NCBI GenBank assembly: GCA_030272155.1
Contig: CP126192.1
Location: 3,072,501 to 3,136,500 of the forward strand
Direction of reading: 5' to 3'
DNA from: Tetradesmus obliquus
Lineage: Eukaryota; Chlorophyta; Chlorophyceae; Sphaeropleales; Scenedesmaceae
Length of the DNA: 64,000 nucleotides
Shown here: positions 35,801 to 46,012 of the stretch, piece after piece
How the letters are laid out: every line of letters begins with the position of its first letter
How positions within the stretch are numbered: the first letter of the stretch is position 1
Program-made: the position numbers and the translations under genes
Notes under the pieces: generated by a model
Database searches by the model: none
The model's input: only the letters and a program-made list of their open reading frames with translations
What the model was told of the DNA's origin: nothing

Positions 35801-38800
35801 GCGCTGTCATACGCGGGCGGCAGGTTGCCCACATACAGCTTGCACTCGTCCGGTAGCTGCTGCTTGTGCGGCGCGCCTGCAGCACCAGCAGCAGCAGCGG
35901 AAGGGAGGGCAGAGTGCAGAACACACACTTTGAGTGTCGAGTGGTGACCGCGCGCACCAGGGACAGCCCTAACAGCCTGCAGGATCACACAAAACGCTAT
36001 CCCCCTCTTCCAGGCTCCCCTAGCACCCCTAGCAGCTATAATCAGTTGGCTGCTTCAACAGATGGACTGTCATCTTTTCATAAGCACAGCGCTCGCTTCA
36101 CAAGCCCACCTGTTGCAGGATCCAGGCCCATGAGCTCAGGGGGTGGCCCCCCGCCCAGCTCCGCCAGGAAGCTCTTGTACTCAGCCTCACTGCTGGCCAC
36201 TGCGCCGCCGTGCACGCGTGCCACATCACGCTCGTACTGCTCCTGCACCTTGCCCAGCATCTGCTCAGGCAGGCGGTACACCTCCAGCGCCTGCAGGGGC
36301 GCGGCAGTACAAAATCGCAGTACACCCATGTCAATGCGCAGGTTGATTGCAGTAGGGTTGAAGCTGCAGCATGCATTGCTGTGCATATGTTCCTAGCAGG
36401 CAAGAGAGTGCTGCTTGCAGTCTGCAGTCAGCGTTACATCAGGCTGCACCCTTCGTAATGTAGAAAGGCAGCCTGCGGGGTGCTGGCCCGCACCTTTTTG
36501 GGGCAGTGCTCCGCGTCGTGGCCCTCGTCGCCGCACACGAAGCAGGCTGACACGTCCTTGAGCGTGCCGTTGAGCGCAGCCAGCTCGCGCAGCTGCAGCC
36601 GCTTATGCTCATTGTGCTCGTCATCACTCGGCGTGCACAGCTTCTCCACCATGGCGCTGGCGCGGTCCACCTGCAGCAATTTAAGGCGCACCAGCAGAGG
36701 GCGAGGCGGTGGGTATGTGACCAACCATAGACAGTTGCCACAGCAATCCTTCACCACTGTTCAGGCCGCAGCGCACAAGCAGGGGTCACCGATGCATCAA
36801 ACATATACAAGCGCGGTGCCATCATGTACCAACCACAACAGGCAGCGGCGCTCACGTCGTCCTGCGTCTCTCCCGTGATGAGCACGTGCAGCTCCTCGTC
36901 CTCGCCATAGTCGTACTTGGGGTCTTTGCTGATGCCCTCCTTCACGCTGCCGCGCCCGCGGATGGCAATCTTGCAGTTGGTCTCGCGCTGCATGCGCTTC
37001 TGCGTGTTGCCGCGCGGGCCGATGATCAGGCCTGCAGGCGGTTGATGGGGGGCGCGTCAAGCAAGCATGATGGTGAGTAAGCAACGGCTGAGGCGTCATG
37101 GACTGGTCAGCGCGTCTGCAGGTACACCTCTGCATCGCCACAGCTTGCAGCAGCAGCATCAAGCCATCTGGCATTTGCGCGCACCTATGAAGTTGTATCC
37201 CGGGTACTCGTTGATGGGGATGTAGATCTTGTTGGTGAACTTGCGCGGCTTGTAGTCGGCCGGCGGCTTGAAGTCCGGGTCAGCCTTGAGCACCTCCTCG
37301 ATCACGCGGTTGCGCTTGTCAGTCAGCTTCTCGCGCGCACTGCACACAGGCATGAGTACAATAGCAGAAAGGGAGGCAGACAGCAGGGACAAACACAGCG
37401 CGGGCAGAGGAGTCAGCGCCAATGCACATAAGCCTGTCACGAGCAGGTGGCAGCTCACAATCATCCACAGCACGTTCGGCACCAAGGTCTGCACAACGCG
37501 TGCAGCCAGTTGCACAGCAACTGCCCCAATGGCAGAGCAGCAGTCCCTACAGCGTTTCCTCTGCTGAGACTGCTACCCCTCTGCTGCCGCATTTTGGCTG
37601 CTGATCCCCCTCCTGCTCAAACCCTCGGGCTGCGCTGATATGAACGTGACATAACAACTGCCACCACCATCTGCCACGACTGTTCAACTGCCACGCTCCT
37701 CTTGCCCAAGCCCCCACACCCTCCAGGCACCCGCCCTCATACACCTACCCCCACAGCCCCCCACGCACCGGATCTCGCGTGTGTTGAGCCTCACGCCATT
37801 TGCGTCATAGATGGGCTCTGGGCTGGGGCTGCGCTCGTGCTCGGGCGGGATGTCCAGCTCGCCTGCTGTCAGCTTGCGGTTGAGCTCGTTGAGGTTCTCA
37901 TGCAGCCGCTGCAGCTTGGGGTCGCTGTAGTGGGCCACAGCACCCGGGCCAGCCAGCGACACCTGCAGGGAGTGCGGGGATGGGTGTGCGGTGGGGAGCG
38001 TGAGGATGGGGTAGCAGAGAGCAGGTGCATGTATGAAGTGCGAGTAAGGCGCCATGGACTAAGCCATGTTGCGTGGCATGCAGTCACATACCTTGAAGAT
38101 GCTGCTGCCGCTACTGAATGTTACTGTGGCTGCTTGCAGCAGCATCAGTTCGCTGCTTACGCTAAGACACCCTGCACAACTGGCAGAGTGCCAGCGTCTG
38201 CACCAGCACAAAGCATGCAAGTGTTCACCTGCACTACTGCTGCGCAGAGCTTTGCTAATGACAGATCGATAAACCGGTTGCACGTCAGGCTGCTGCTTTC
38301 CAGGCTGGGCACCAGTGGCAGATGCAAGCATATGCTGTAACGGCAGGTGCAGCACCCATGCCTCAACATGAAGCAGCCCTTGCAACCGCCGCACCCTCTG
38401 CAACTAATAGCACTTGTAACAGCACACACAACGCTATACCATGATGCAAGTGTTGCATGAAGGCTGCGCTGCTGCTGCTCGTCCTGCATGCATGATGGCT
38501 GTGCGTGATCTGCTGCTTGGCTACGGAAAGGCATGTGATCAGCTGCTCGCTGCGCATGCTGCCATGATGCACTTGCCTTGATGCCACCGCAGATGGTGAT
38601 CTCCTTGGGGATCTGCCCTGGGATGATGATGGCCCCTGCCTTGGCAGTCGGCACAATCAGCTCCGTGCTGGTCTCCCATCTGCTGCGCCGCTTCTTCTTC
38701 TTCTGCTCGTCATCCCAGTCGCCTGCTGCAGGCGGGCCCCACTTGTGCTTGCGCTGCTTGGGGGCATCAGCCTGCTCTGCAGGTGCCGCTGCATCTGCCT

Positions 38801-39014
38801 GCTGCTGCTCTCCTGCAGCACCCGTTGGCTCACCAGCAGCAGCAGCAGCAGCAGGCACTGGCACTGCTGCCCCTAGCTGTGCTGCAGCATGCTCTGCTTC
38901 GAGAGGTGCACTGCCTATATCAGCCGCTCCGTTTTGTTCCCCTACGACGCCCTGGTCAGCTGGCACTGCCCCTGGTTGAGGGGGCAGCAGCTGCTCGAGC
39001 TGGTTGCTCTCCAT
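32878..39014 (-). CDS. Splicing factor 1 / branchpoint-binding protein with two RRMs
   Basis: Thirteen exons: 39014-38577, 37962-37769, 37339-37185, 37031-36856, 36670-36494, 36290-36110, 35876-35683, 35199-35003, 34675-34563, 34306-34103, 33831-33706, 33524-33402 and 33182-32878. They encode 860 residues. [10 protein letters not shown] segment precedes the helix-hairpin region, which holds the [20 protein letters not shown] signature. The KH-QUA2 domain follows, with [14 protein letters not shown] at about residue 263. One CCHC zinc knuckle lies at 364-377, whereas plant SF1 proteins usually have two. Two RRMs follow, at about 450-525 ([16 protein letters not shown]) and 553-630 ([16 protein letters not shown]). 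The tail is rich in GAPPPGY-like repeats. SF1/BBP recognises the intron branch point in the nucleus. The first intron appears to use a GC donor (AAG|gcaagt), because only this keeps phase. Confidence 0.9.
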
Positions 39015-39577
39015 GGGTAAAGCCTTGGGCGCTCAGCGCCCTGTCTCGACTTATACGGCACGATCTACTTCACAAAATCAACAAATATAGGCTGTCGAGT
39101 AGATCACACACCAGTGCCCGAATGGCAACTTTGCGCGTCGCTGCCTTCTCACATAGCAAACGCTAAGCAGTATGCTTGCCGTAAAAAGCAATACCGCGTA
39201 CGCGATCACCCTGCTAACATTTGGCACCCACGATGTCCCAGTCTGAAACATGACACCTTTTGAGTCCTTGCAAGGCATCTCAGCTGCAATGTCAAGCAAG
39301 AATTCAAACATTATTTATTGAAGCTGGCTGAAGTTTTCTTCAGGTTAACGTCATGTGTCTGGCAGAGCTAGCCTGGAGCAGTACCATGAAACAAGGGCTT
39401 CATTGCTTACTGCGATAATACGACAGCCTCTTTCACCCAAAGAAGCGTCACATCACAGTGGGGAGCATCGCAGCTGGTGCAGTAGGCTAGGCTATCTGAG
39501 GAGGGGGTGCAGTACAACCTGGGACCACAGCAGGCCCTGCTGCGGCAGTCATAATCACAGCCGTGTGCCAGGCCAGG
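39015..39577. promoter_or_regulatory. Divergent promoter interval, SF1 / EFHB
   Basis: 563 bp separate the oppositely oriented ATGs of SF1 and EFHB. A TATAAG string on the minus strand at 39050-39055 lies only about 36 nt before the SF1 ATG, so it would leave a very short leader. A 77-codon minus-strand frame from an ATG at 39311 with one hydrophobic stretch has no recognised relatives. Confidence 0.5.
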
Positions 39578-42500
39578 ATGTTCAGCTCCTCCTTATACAG
39601 CTCCCTAGGGAGGGCAGAGTACCAAAGCACAGAGACACTGAAGCAGAGGCCTGCAGGTGCGTCTGTTGCACACGCACGCACATGCACACACCAGTCGTAT
39701 GTGGCATGCACTGGTCAGCTCAAAGTCCCCAGGCAGAGAGTGACTTTGCATAGTGCATACATGCACTACTGGTTGCTAATGCTATAAGCTTGGCAGCTTG
39801 AAGCGCGTGACAGTGCTACCATGTTGTTCTGCCAGCTAAGTAGTGTTAGCCTCAGCCTGGGCAGCCTGACATGGACCACATGCTCACACCGTGTGCCTCC
39901 GCATGGTTCCTGCAGGCGTGACCAGCAGCGTGGTTGAGACAGCAAAGGATGCACTCACCTGGCAGGAGCGCCCACCGACGCCAGAGGTGCAGAAGCCATT
40001 TAAGCACTATGCGAGGCAGCCAGCAGGTGCGGCAGCCAGCTGACAGCTTCATGGCTGCTGGGTGGACCTGCCATGTCCACAGCTGGGTGAACCAACACGT
40101 GCAGCTCATATCTGCAGCGTCCTGCTATTCAACACTGCAAACTGGCAGCTCATGGGCACAGGAGCATCTGCAGCAGCATGCAGTTGGACAACTACAGGCA
40201 CACATATTAGATGACAACACTTCTCTATTCCTGCTGCAAGTATCAAGCACTCACGGGGGCCTGCTGCTTGTTATACTCGGCTGTCCTGCAGGCGCCATCA
40301 TGCGCCACTTCGGCACAGCCAGGGATGCAGTGAGGGATGGCCCCTTCGGCTGCAAGACCAGGGCTGGGGTGGAGTCAGCAGCAGAGTGCTTGGAGGCGTA
40401 CCCTGGCAGCGAGATAGGCCGCTGGCAGCTGCAGCAGAGGGAGGAGGTGTATGCCAGGTGGGTGCGGCAGTCACACTTGCAGCTGAGCGCGCAAAGAGGG
40501 AAGCTGCCTGCGCTTTGCTGGAACAGCAACGAGCAGTAGACAGCGAGCACAACAGCTGAACTTGGCCGGTAGCCGCACTATGCACGTAGTGTGCATGGCT
40601 GCGCGTGTGTGTCAAAGCAACAGCCTCATGCAGGCGCTGCTGAGCTCTGGGTGGCGCTGCTGGCTGCTGTGCACCTGCAGCACGCACAAGGAGCCGCTGG
40701 GCTGCACCATCAGCAGGGGCTACCAGATGCCGGCAGGGCTGGGCACAGATGTGCCCTTCGGGCGGCCCCTGCATGTCAAGGTGGGCTGCTGTGGTGGCAG
40801 CTGGGGCCAGCCCCATGCATTGCAACTGCGCCCTGCAACAGCGCTGCATGCCTGTTGTCTGGTGGCAGTTGCAGTGAGCGGGGCATATTGCAGAGCACTA
40901 GCGCTGGGTGTACACTGCCAGCTCGGTACGCAGCATGCCATCACACGCTTCAGCTGTCCGCAGGCTCCACAAGAGGGTTGCTGAGTGACCCAACAAACAT
41001 CTGCTGCGCAATTGGTGTTTGTACAGGAGCAAGAGGCGCAGAACAGCACACAAACCATTATCTTCCCGCAGCAGGCAGCAGATGATGATGACAACGCCCC
41101 AGTGCACAGCATGTATGTGTCCAGCCATGGCTCGTTTGCACCAGGTGCGCTGCTGCCGGACCTGTGGTTCTAGCTGCCGCCTGGCTCAGCAGCTGCGGCT
41201 GCTTGGCAGCTGTCCAAGGAAGGTCTGGGTCGCAGTGGCGTTCTACTTGCCAACTTTGTTTGATCCTAGGCAGCTGATGACGCTTACTTGCAATCCCCAA
41301 GGTGCACAATGCTCCTTTTCAGAAGGTCTAGCCACCACCAGAGTTCCTAACTGGCGCCCAGGGTACACTCGCGGGTCTGAGGCCGCTGTTGCATTGCGTG
41401 GTGATGACGCGTGCTTGCTGCCTGGCTGCAGGGGAGCAGCGCAAGCGTGACTATGACTGGTCGAAGGCCAAGATAGACCCCAAGCAGCACAGGTTTGGCC
41501 GCGTGGACAGCAAGGGCCAGCAGAGCAGCATGAAGCAGGTGAGCAGCGGCACCGCAGGCACAGGCTGCAGCAGCTTGCCACGCGTGACACGCAATGCACC
41601 ATTTTGGAGGTGTTTCGCACATCGCAGCTGCCCATGGTAACAGAATGTGTGCACTGTCAATGCAGCATGCAACATGATGCCACAATGCTGTGACCTGCGC
41701 GCTGTGCCGACTGCTGCAGATCCTGCAACCCGACCTTGACCAAGTAGCAGCCGCCAAGCAGGCAGCTGTGGTGTCCAGCGTGTATGACAGGCACAAAGCC
41801 ACGCTGGGGGACGAACTGGGCAAGCCGCGGCTGCTGGGGGCGGGCAACAGGGCGCTGCCGGCTGACCACGTGTTTGGCAAGTGCAGCGCGCGTGAGGCAG
41901 AGCCATGCGTAGGTGGGTGGGCAGGGCAGCGAGGACCGTATGGTGCATGTAGCTTGGAGTGGATGCACCCTGAAGCCGCATGCGATATGCAGCTGCAGCT
42001 GGCACATCACTTGAGCTGCCTAAGCTGCTAGCACTGGTGGCAGTGCCAAGGCACCATTGATTGACGCTCACTGTTGTTCTGTGGCTGCTGGTTCATTGCC
42101 AGCCACATAGCCAGTCGGCGAACGGCGTCAGCTCTCTGGTACATGTAATTTCATTGACATGCATGTGCCTCCACTTCTGCTGGTGGCTGCCTGGGTGCTT
42201 GCTGCAGGCGAGCTGATGCGCGGCTACTATTCGGCAGAGGAGCAGGCGCCCGACCCTGACCTAGGCAAGAGCCTGCGTGAGGGCTGGAGGAACACGGAGG
42301 CGTCAGGCAGGGTGAGCCCAGCAGCTGCTACCAGGCAGACCAATGCGGACCCTGCGGCGACATGCCTGCATGTTGCCGATGCTGCTTCTCTAGGCTCATG
42401 CTGAGCACCTGTACTCAGCCATTGGCTTGATCTGTTGGTGCGTGCGTGTGGTGCTGGCCTGCAGACGTTTGGCGTGCCCAGTGTGCGCAACGACATCCCG

Positions 42501-42809
42501 CTGCCGCCCACCCGCTCCGTGGCCTCCACCAAGAACTACGGCAACGAGCCCTCAGCAGGGCAGCTGCTTGCGCCCCCCAAGTGCGTGGACCTGGGGGTCA
42601 AGGAGGAGCACCTTTTAGAGCTGCGCTGGCCGGATGAGCTGGCGCAGCTGCTGGCTGATGCGGGGCTGGCGCTGGGGCAGCAGGAGTTTGAGGAGGTGCT
42701 GGCTCAGGCGGAGGGCGTGCGCGACGAGCAGCAGCAGCTGTGGTGCAGCCTGGATGCGTTTATGGCAGCCAGGAGGAGCTGGCTGCAGCAGCAAGCTGGG
42801 CTAGTATGA
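39578..42809 (+). CDS. EFHB / CFAP21-like axonemal microtubule inner protein
   Basis: Ten exons: 39578-39656, 39916-40026, 40292-40457, 40681-40780, 40954-41014, 41079-41144, 41432-41538, 41720-41912, 42208-42311 and 42465-42809. They give about 443 residues. The split between the fifth and sixth exons is the least certain step, although total phase is kept. Family blocks are clear: AIMRHFGTARDAV, EPLGCTISRGYQMPAGL, VHSMYVSSHGSFAPGEQR then KRDYDWSKAKI, DHVFGK, LMRGYY, TFGVPSVRNDIPLPPTRS and NYGNEPSAGQLLAPP. EFHB (CFAP21; FAP21 in Chlamydomonas) is a microtubule inner protein of the ciliary doublet near the inner junction. The C-terminal segment WPDELAQLLADAGLALG resembles a helix of the usual EF-hand pair, but I see no intact calcium-binding loop. 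The gene shares a short divergent promoter with SF1. Confidence 0.8.
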
Positions 42810-43520
42810 AAGAGGGCTGCAGCGTCTACACTTTGTTGACTTCGTGGGCCAGCCAGGTCAAGAGAACACCGCGGCAGCAGCCTCGCTGCATCGCTGATAG
42901 ATTGTGTTGTTTGGTGGCTGTACGCATCGTAACATGTAACATAGTTGCACATCGTCAGCATGCTGCGCAGCCCAACACGTGCTGCTGTGCTTCACCACAA
43001 CAGCAGTTGCCACTGCCGGCACCTGTGCACAAATGTAGTGTTCCTGATTACTAGGGCCAGCGCATCGCAAAAGCCTCTACACAAGCCAAGTACACAATGG
43101 TGCTGTCAAACTCATGCTGCCAGCCATACCGTGTCAACCAATACGCTGCCAAGCACCTGGCACTGCAGGGCGCACTTGCAGCAAGGCACACCGACATGCT
43201 GATGCAGATACGCAAGAACGCAGCGTGTTTGCCACATGCAAGTATATGTATTGCGTGGACCACATTCTGCAGAGTAAGAGGGCTGTGGCAGGCCGATTGT
43301 TCAGTCCCACATGCCCAGCCATGCAGCAAGATTATGTACATTAAGTGTGCCCGGCCAAGTGTGCCTGCGGACAAGCCGCTGTTGCCCTACCTATTGCAAA
43401 AATGCCACAGCGTTAACTTGGGCCGCTGCTCGCACACACCTGGTGTTGCCTACTTCTTCAGCCACGCATCTGCCAACCGTTTGCCGCACCACCCTAGAAC
43501 CACGCCTGCTGCTGCACAGC
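42810..43520. other. Gene-free convergent interval, EFHB / CHMP2
   Basis: About 700 bp of 3' flanking DNA of both genes. A TGTAA at 42935-42939, about 126 nt after the EFHB stop, is a plausible poly(A) signal. No exon was recognised. Confidence 0.5.
42935..42939 (+). terminator. Candidate TGTAA poly(A) signal of EFHB
   Basis: TGTAA on the coding strand about 126 nt downstream of the TGA at 42807-42809. Confidence 0.4.
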
Positions 43521-44983
43521 TCAGTTGCGCAGCATTGCCAGGCGCGCTGCAAGGTCTTGCAGCTCTGACTCTTCATCTGCTGCTGCTGCTGCTTTCGATG
43601 ACTGCGCTGCTGCCACCTTGCGCTGCGGGGCTGAGCCCATGGCTGCTGACAAGTCCACGCCAATCTCGTCCAGCAACTGCAGCAGGCAGCAGGCAGGAGA
43701 GCAGCGCGGCAGGGAAACAGTCAATTACATGCAGCACGGGCAAGACCTGCTGGTTGAAGCTGTGGCAGCATATCTGCTGCAGACGTTGCATGCATCGTCA
43801 GTCTTGATTGGTTGCTGTTAGGAGCTAGGGCTCCTGCCTGCAGCGCTCACGCCCGCACCCACTCTTGGCTGCGTATACACAGCACGTACACAGCATGTAC
43901 TGTACTCAGCCTGCCCAGCCCCCAGCTCACCTGGCTGACCAGCTCGCCAGTTTCCTCCTCAGTCTCATCGTCATCCAGCGCAGAGTCCAGCGTGTCTCCC
44001 ATCATCTCCTGCGCCATCTCCATCTTGGCGTTCTCCTTGGCAAACTGCTGCACCGTCTGCTGCACCTTGGCCGGGTTCATCTGCTGCTGCATCTTGCTCA
44101 TCGCGCCCGCGGCTGTGGCCATGGACTGCGACACTGTGGTGGCTGCTGCGGCGGTCTGCAGGCAGGGACGGCAAGACCACAGCATTGCTGAGGGAAGGGA
44201 AGCACTGAGACGACAGGCGCTGTGCAGCCCAGCACATGTACTGCAGGCGATGTAAAGGCAGTTCTGTCGTCGCACTGAAACACATTGCAAGCTGCTGCAT
44301 TTCTAGCAAGGAAGGTTGATGCTGTTGCAGAGAGGAGATGCAGCTGCACCTGCTGCGCTGCCCAGTGCATCACGGCTTCCAGCGTTAGGACTGATGCTGT
44401 TGCACTGTGCTGCTGCACTGCTGCGAAGATCCACCAGCAGCCACGCACTGTCAGGTTGGTTGACACGCCCTTGAGGTTGGCTGCGCTGCCATGCAGCTTG
44501 GCTATCTGCGCCCGCAGCCGCACAAGCGACTTGGCCAGGATCTTCAACGAAGCCTGGTTGTTTGTCTTTGCAGCTGCCTTGATCTCCCTGATGAGCTTCT
44601 CCTCTTCCCTTCTGAGTGCCAGCACCTCTCTATCAAGGTCTGCCGTTGCAACAGTTGGCAATGAAGAGAGCAAGAAGGTCAGCATGCTTGCAGGAGAAGG
44701 AGGAGGTGCCCATGGCAACACGTGCCTACGTGTACAAGGCACAAGTAAAACACATGCATGCAAGGCACTGTTGCATCATCAACAGCATCTGGGGCATGCA
44801 AAGATACTGGTTGCTCACCTCTCACTCCTTTCCTGATCTCCCGCTGTGAAGTCTTCACAGTCTCTGCAAATGCCATGACCAGTGCATGTCAGCAGGCCTG
44901 AGCTGCAATTAACAGCTACTGCTTGCTGTCAACTAGATGTATGAAGCACCTTTGATGTCTGGTTTCTTAGCAAAGAGCTTCAT
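43521..44983 (-). CDS. ESCRT-III subunit CHMP2/VPS2 (CHMP2B-like)
   Basis: Five exons, 44983-44950, 44863-44819, 44639-44449, 44155-43931 and 43676-43521, encode 216 residues, the normal length for a Snf7-family protein. The N-terminal basic helix MKLFAKKPDIKETVKTSQRE is followed by charged coiled-coil helices (EVLALRREEEKLIREIKAAA, LAKSLVRLRAQIAKL). A Met/Gln-rich segment (AMSKMQQQMNPAKVQQTVQQ) and an acidic loop (SALDDDETEEETGE) come next. The C-terminal VLDEIGV-like motif appears as LLDEIGVDLSAAM, and SELQDLAARLAMLRN resembles the MIM helix that binds VPS4. The product should act with CHMP3/VPS24 in membrane scission at endosomes, at the plasma membrane and in cytokinesis. The first two exons are only 34 and 45 nt. 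It is divergently arranged with COQ3. Confidence 0.92.
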
Positions 44984-45489
44984 GGCTGCTGCTATGCGGT
45001 TGAAGGAGCCCTAGATGCCTTCAGCTACTACAGCTCAGTCAGTTCTCGTCAGTCCCAGCGTGATGGCACAAGCCAGCTCAAACTACGTGATGTTATGTCT
45101 TTATACGGCGTCAACAAGTTGATTGCCTGACCACGCGGTATGCGTAATGAACGCAGAAGCTCTGCCCCGTCAGTTTCGCAAGTTTGGGCAAAGGGAGCTA
45201 AGCCGAACGGCACAGCTATGATGACACGTGGGAGGTTAATCGCTATCAGTTCAATTGTGCGTGAAGTGTTTGAACAGAGCAGCTGGGTGGTCATGACAAA
45301 TGTACTGAACCATGAACACTGGCACATCACATGTGCATTCTTGATAAGATGCTGAGTGCTGCTCTCTCCTGCGGCCACTTTGTCATAAACTGTGAACACC
45401 AGATCAACTTGTAGCTGGTTTTGGTTCAATAACCTGCAGCGCAAACACAGTGCGGCCCAGCACCTTTCCCCAGCTTGCATCTCCACACA
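44984..45489. promoter_or_regulatory. Divergent promoter interval, CHMP2 / COQ3
   Basis: 506 bp between the ATGs of the two genes. A TATAAAG string on the minus strand at 45099-45105 is about 116 nt upstream of the CHMP2 ATG and is the best core-promoter candidate. Short open frames here look spurious. Confidence 0.5.
45099..45105 (-). promoter_or_regulatory. Candidate TATA box for CHMP2
   Basis: TATAAAG preceded by GCCG, at a sensible distance (about 116 nt) from the CHMP2 ATG. A similar GCCGTATAAG occurs upstream of SF1. Short motifs of this kind also occur by chance. Confidence 0.35.
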
Positions 45490-45973
45490 ATGGCTGGCTG
45501 CCTGATGCAGCTTAAGCGATTATGCGGACCAGTGCTGCAAGCAGCAGAACAGCTGCAATTAAGCACAACAAGGTAAAAATTCTGATCCTGTGGCTTGCTG
45601 CTGAGCCCCTTCTCGCCTGTTCGAAGGCAGCAACAGCATTCTTGCTGCCATGCATGCAGGTGCCTGTACACCACACAGCTGCAGCCACATGTACAGCTCA
45701 GCAGCTTGCTGCAGCTACAGCAGGAGTCCGCAGGACCCCTGATTTGCAGTAGCAGTAGCAGCAGCAACAGCAGCACTCTTCTAGCTGCCCAGGGCGCACC
45801 TGCACAGTGGCACAGGAGCGTATGCACCAGCTGCTGCTGCTACAGCAGTGATGGTAAACGAGCAGCTGGCAGCAGCAGTGGCTTGCAGCATGCAGACTTT
45901 CCTGCTGGCGTTCCTGCCGCAAGTCAAGCCACTGATACACCTCATGCAGCAGCAGAAGCGCGTGGCAACGCAC

Positions 45974-46012
<39 letters not shown>

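Noticed and set aside
45611..45630. GTTCGAAGGC as a tRNA B box
   Set aside because: There is no matching A box or cloverleaf, and the bases fall in a COQ3 intron or exon edge.
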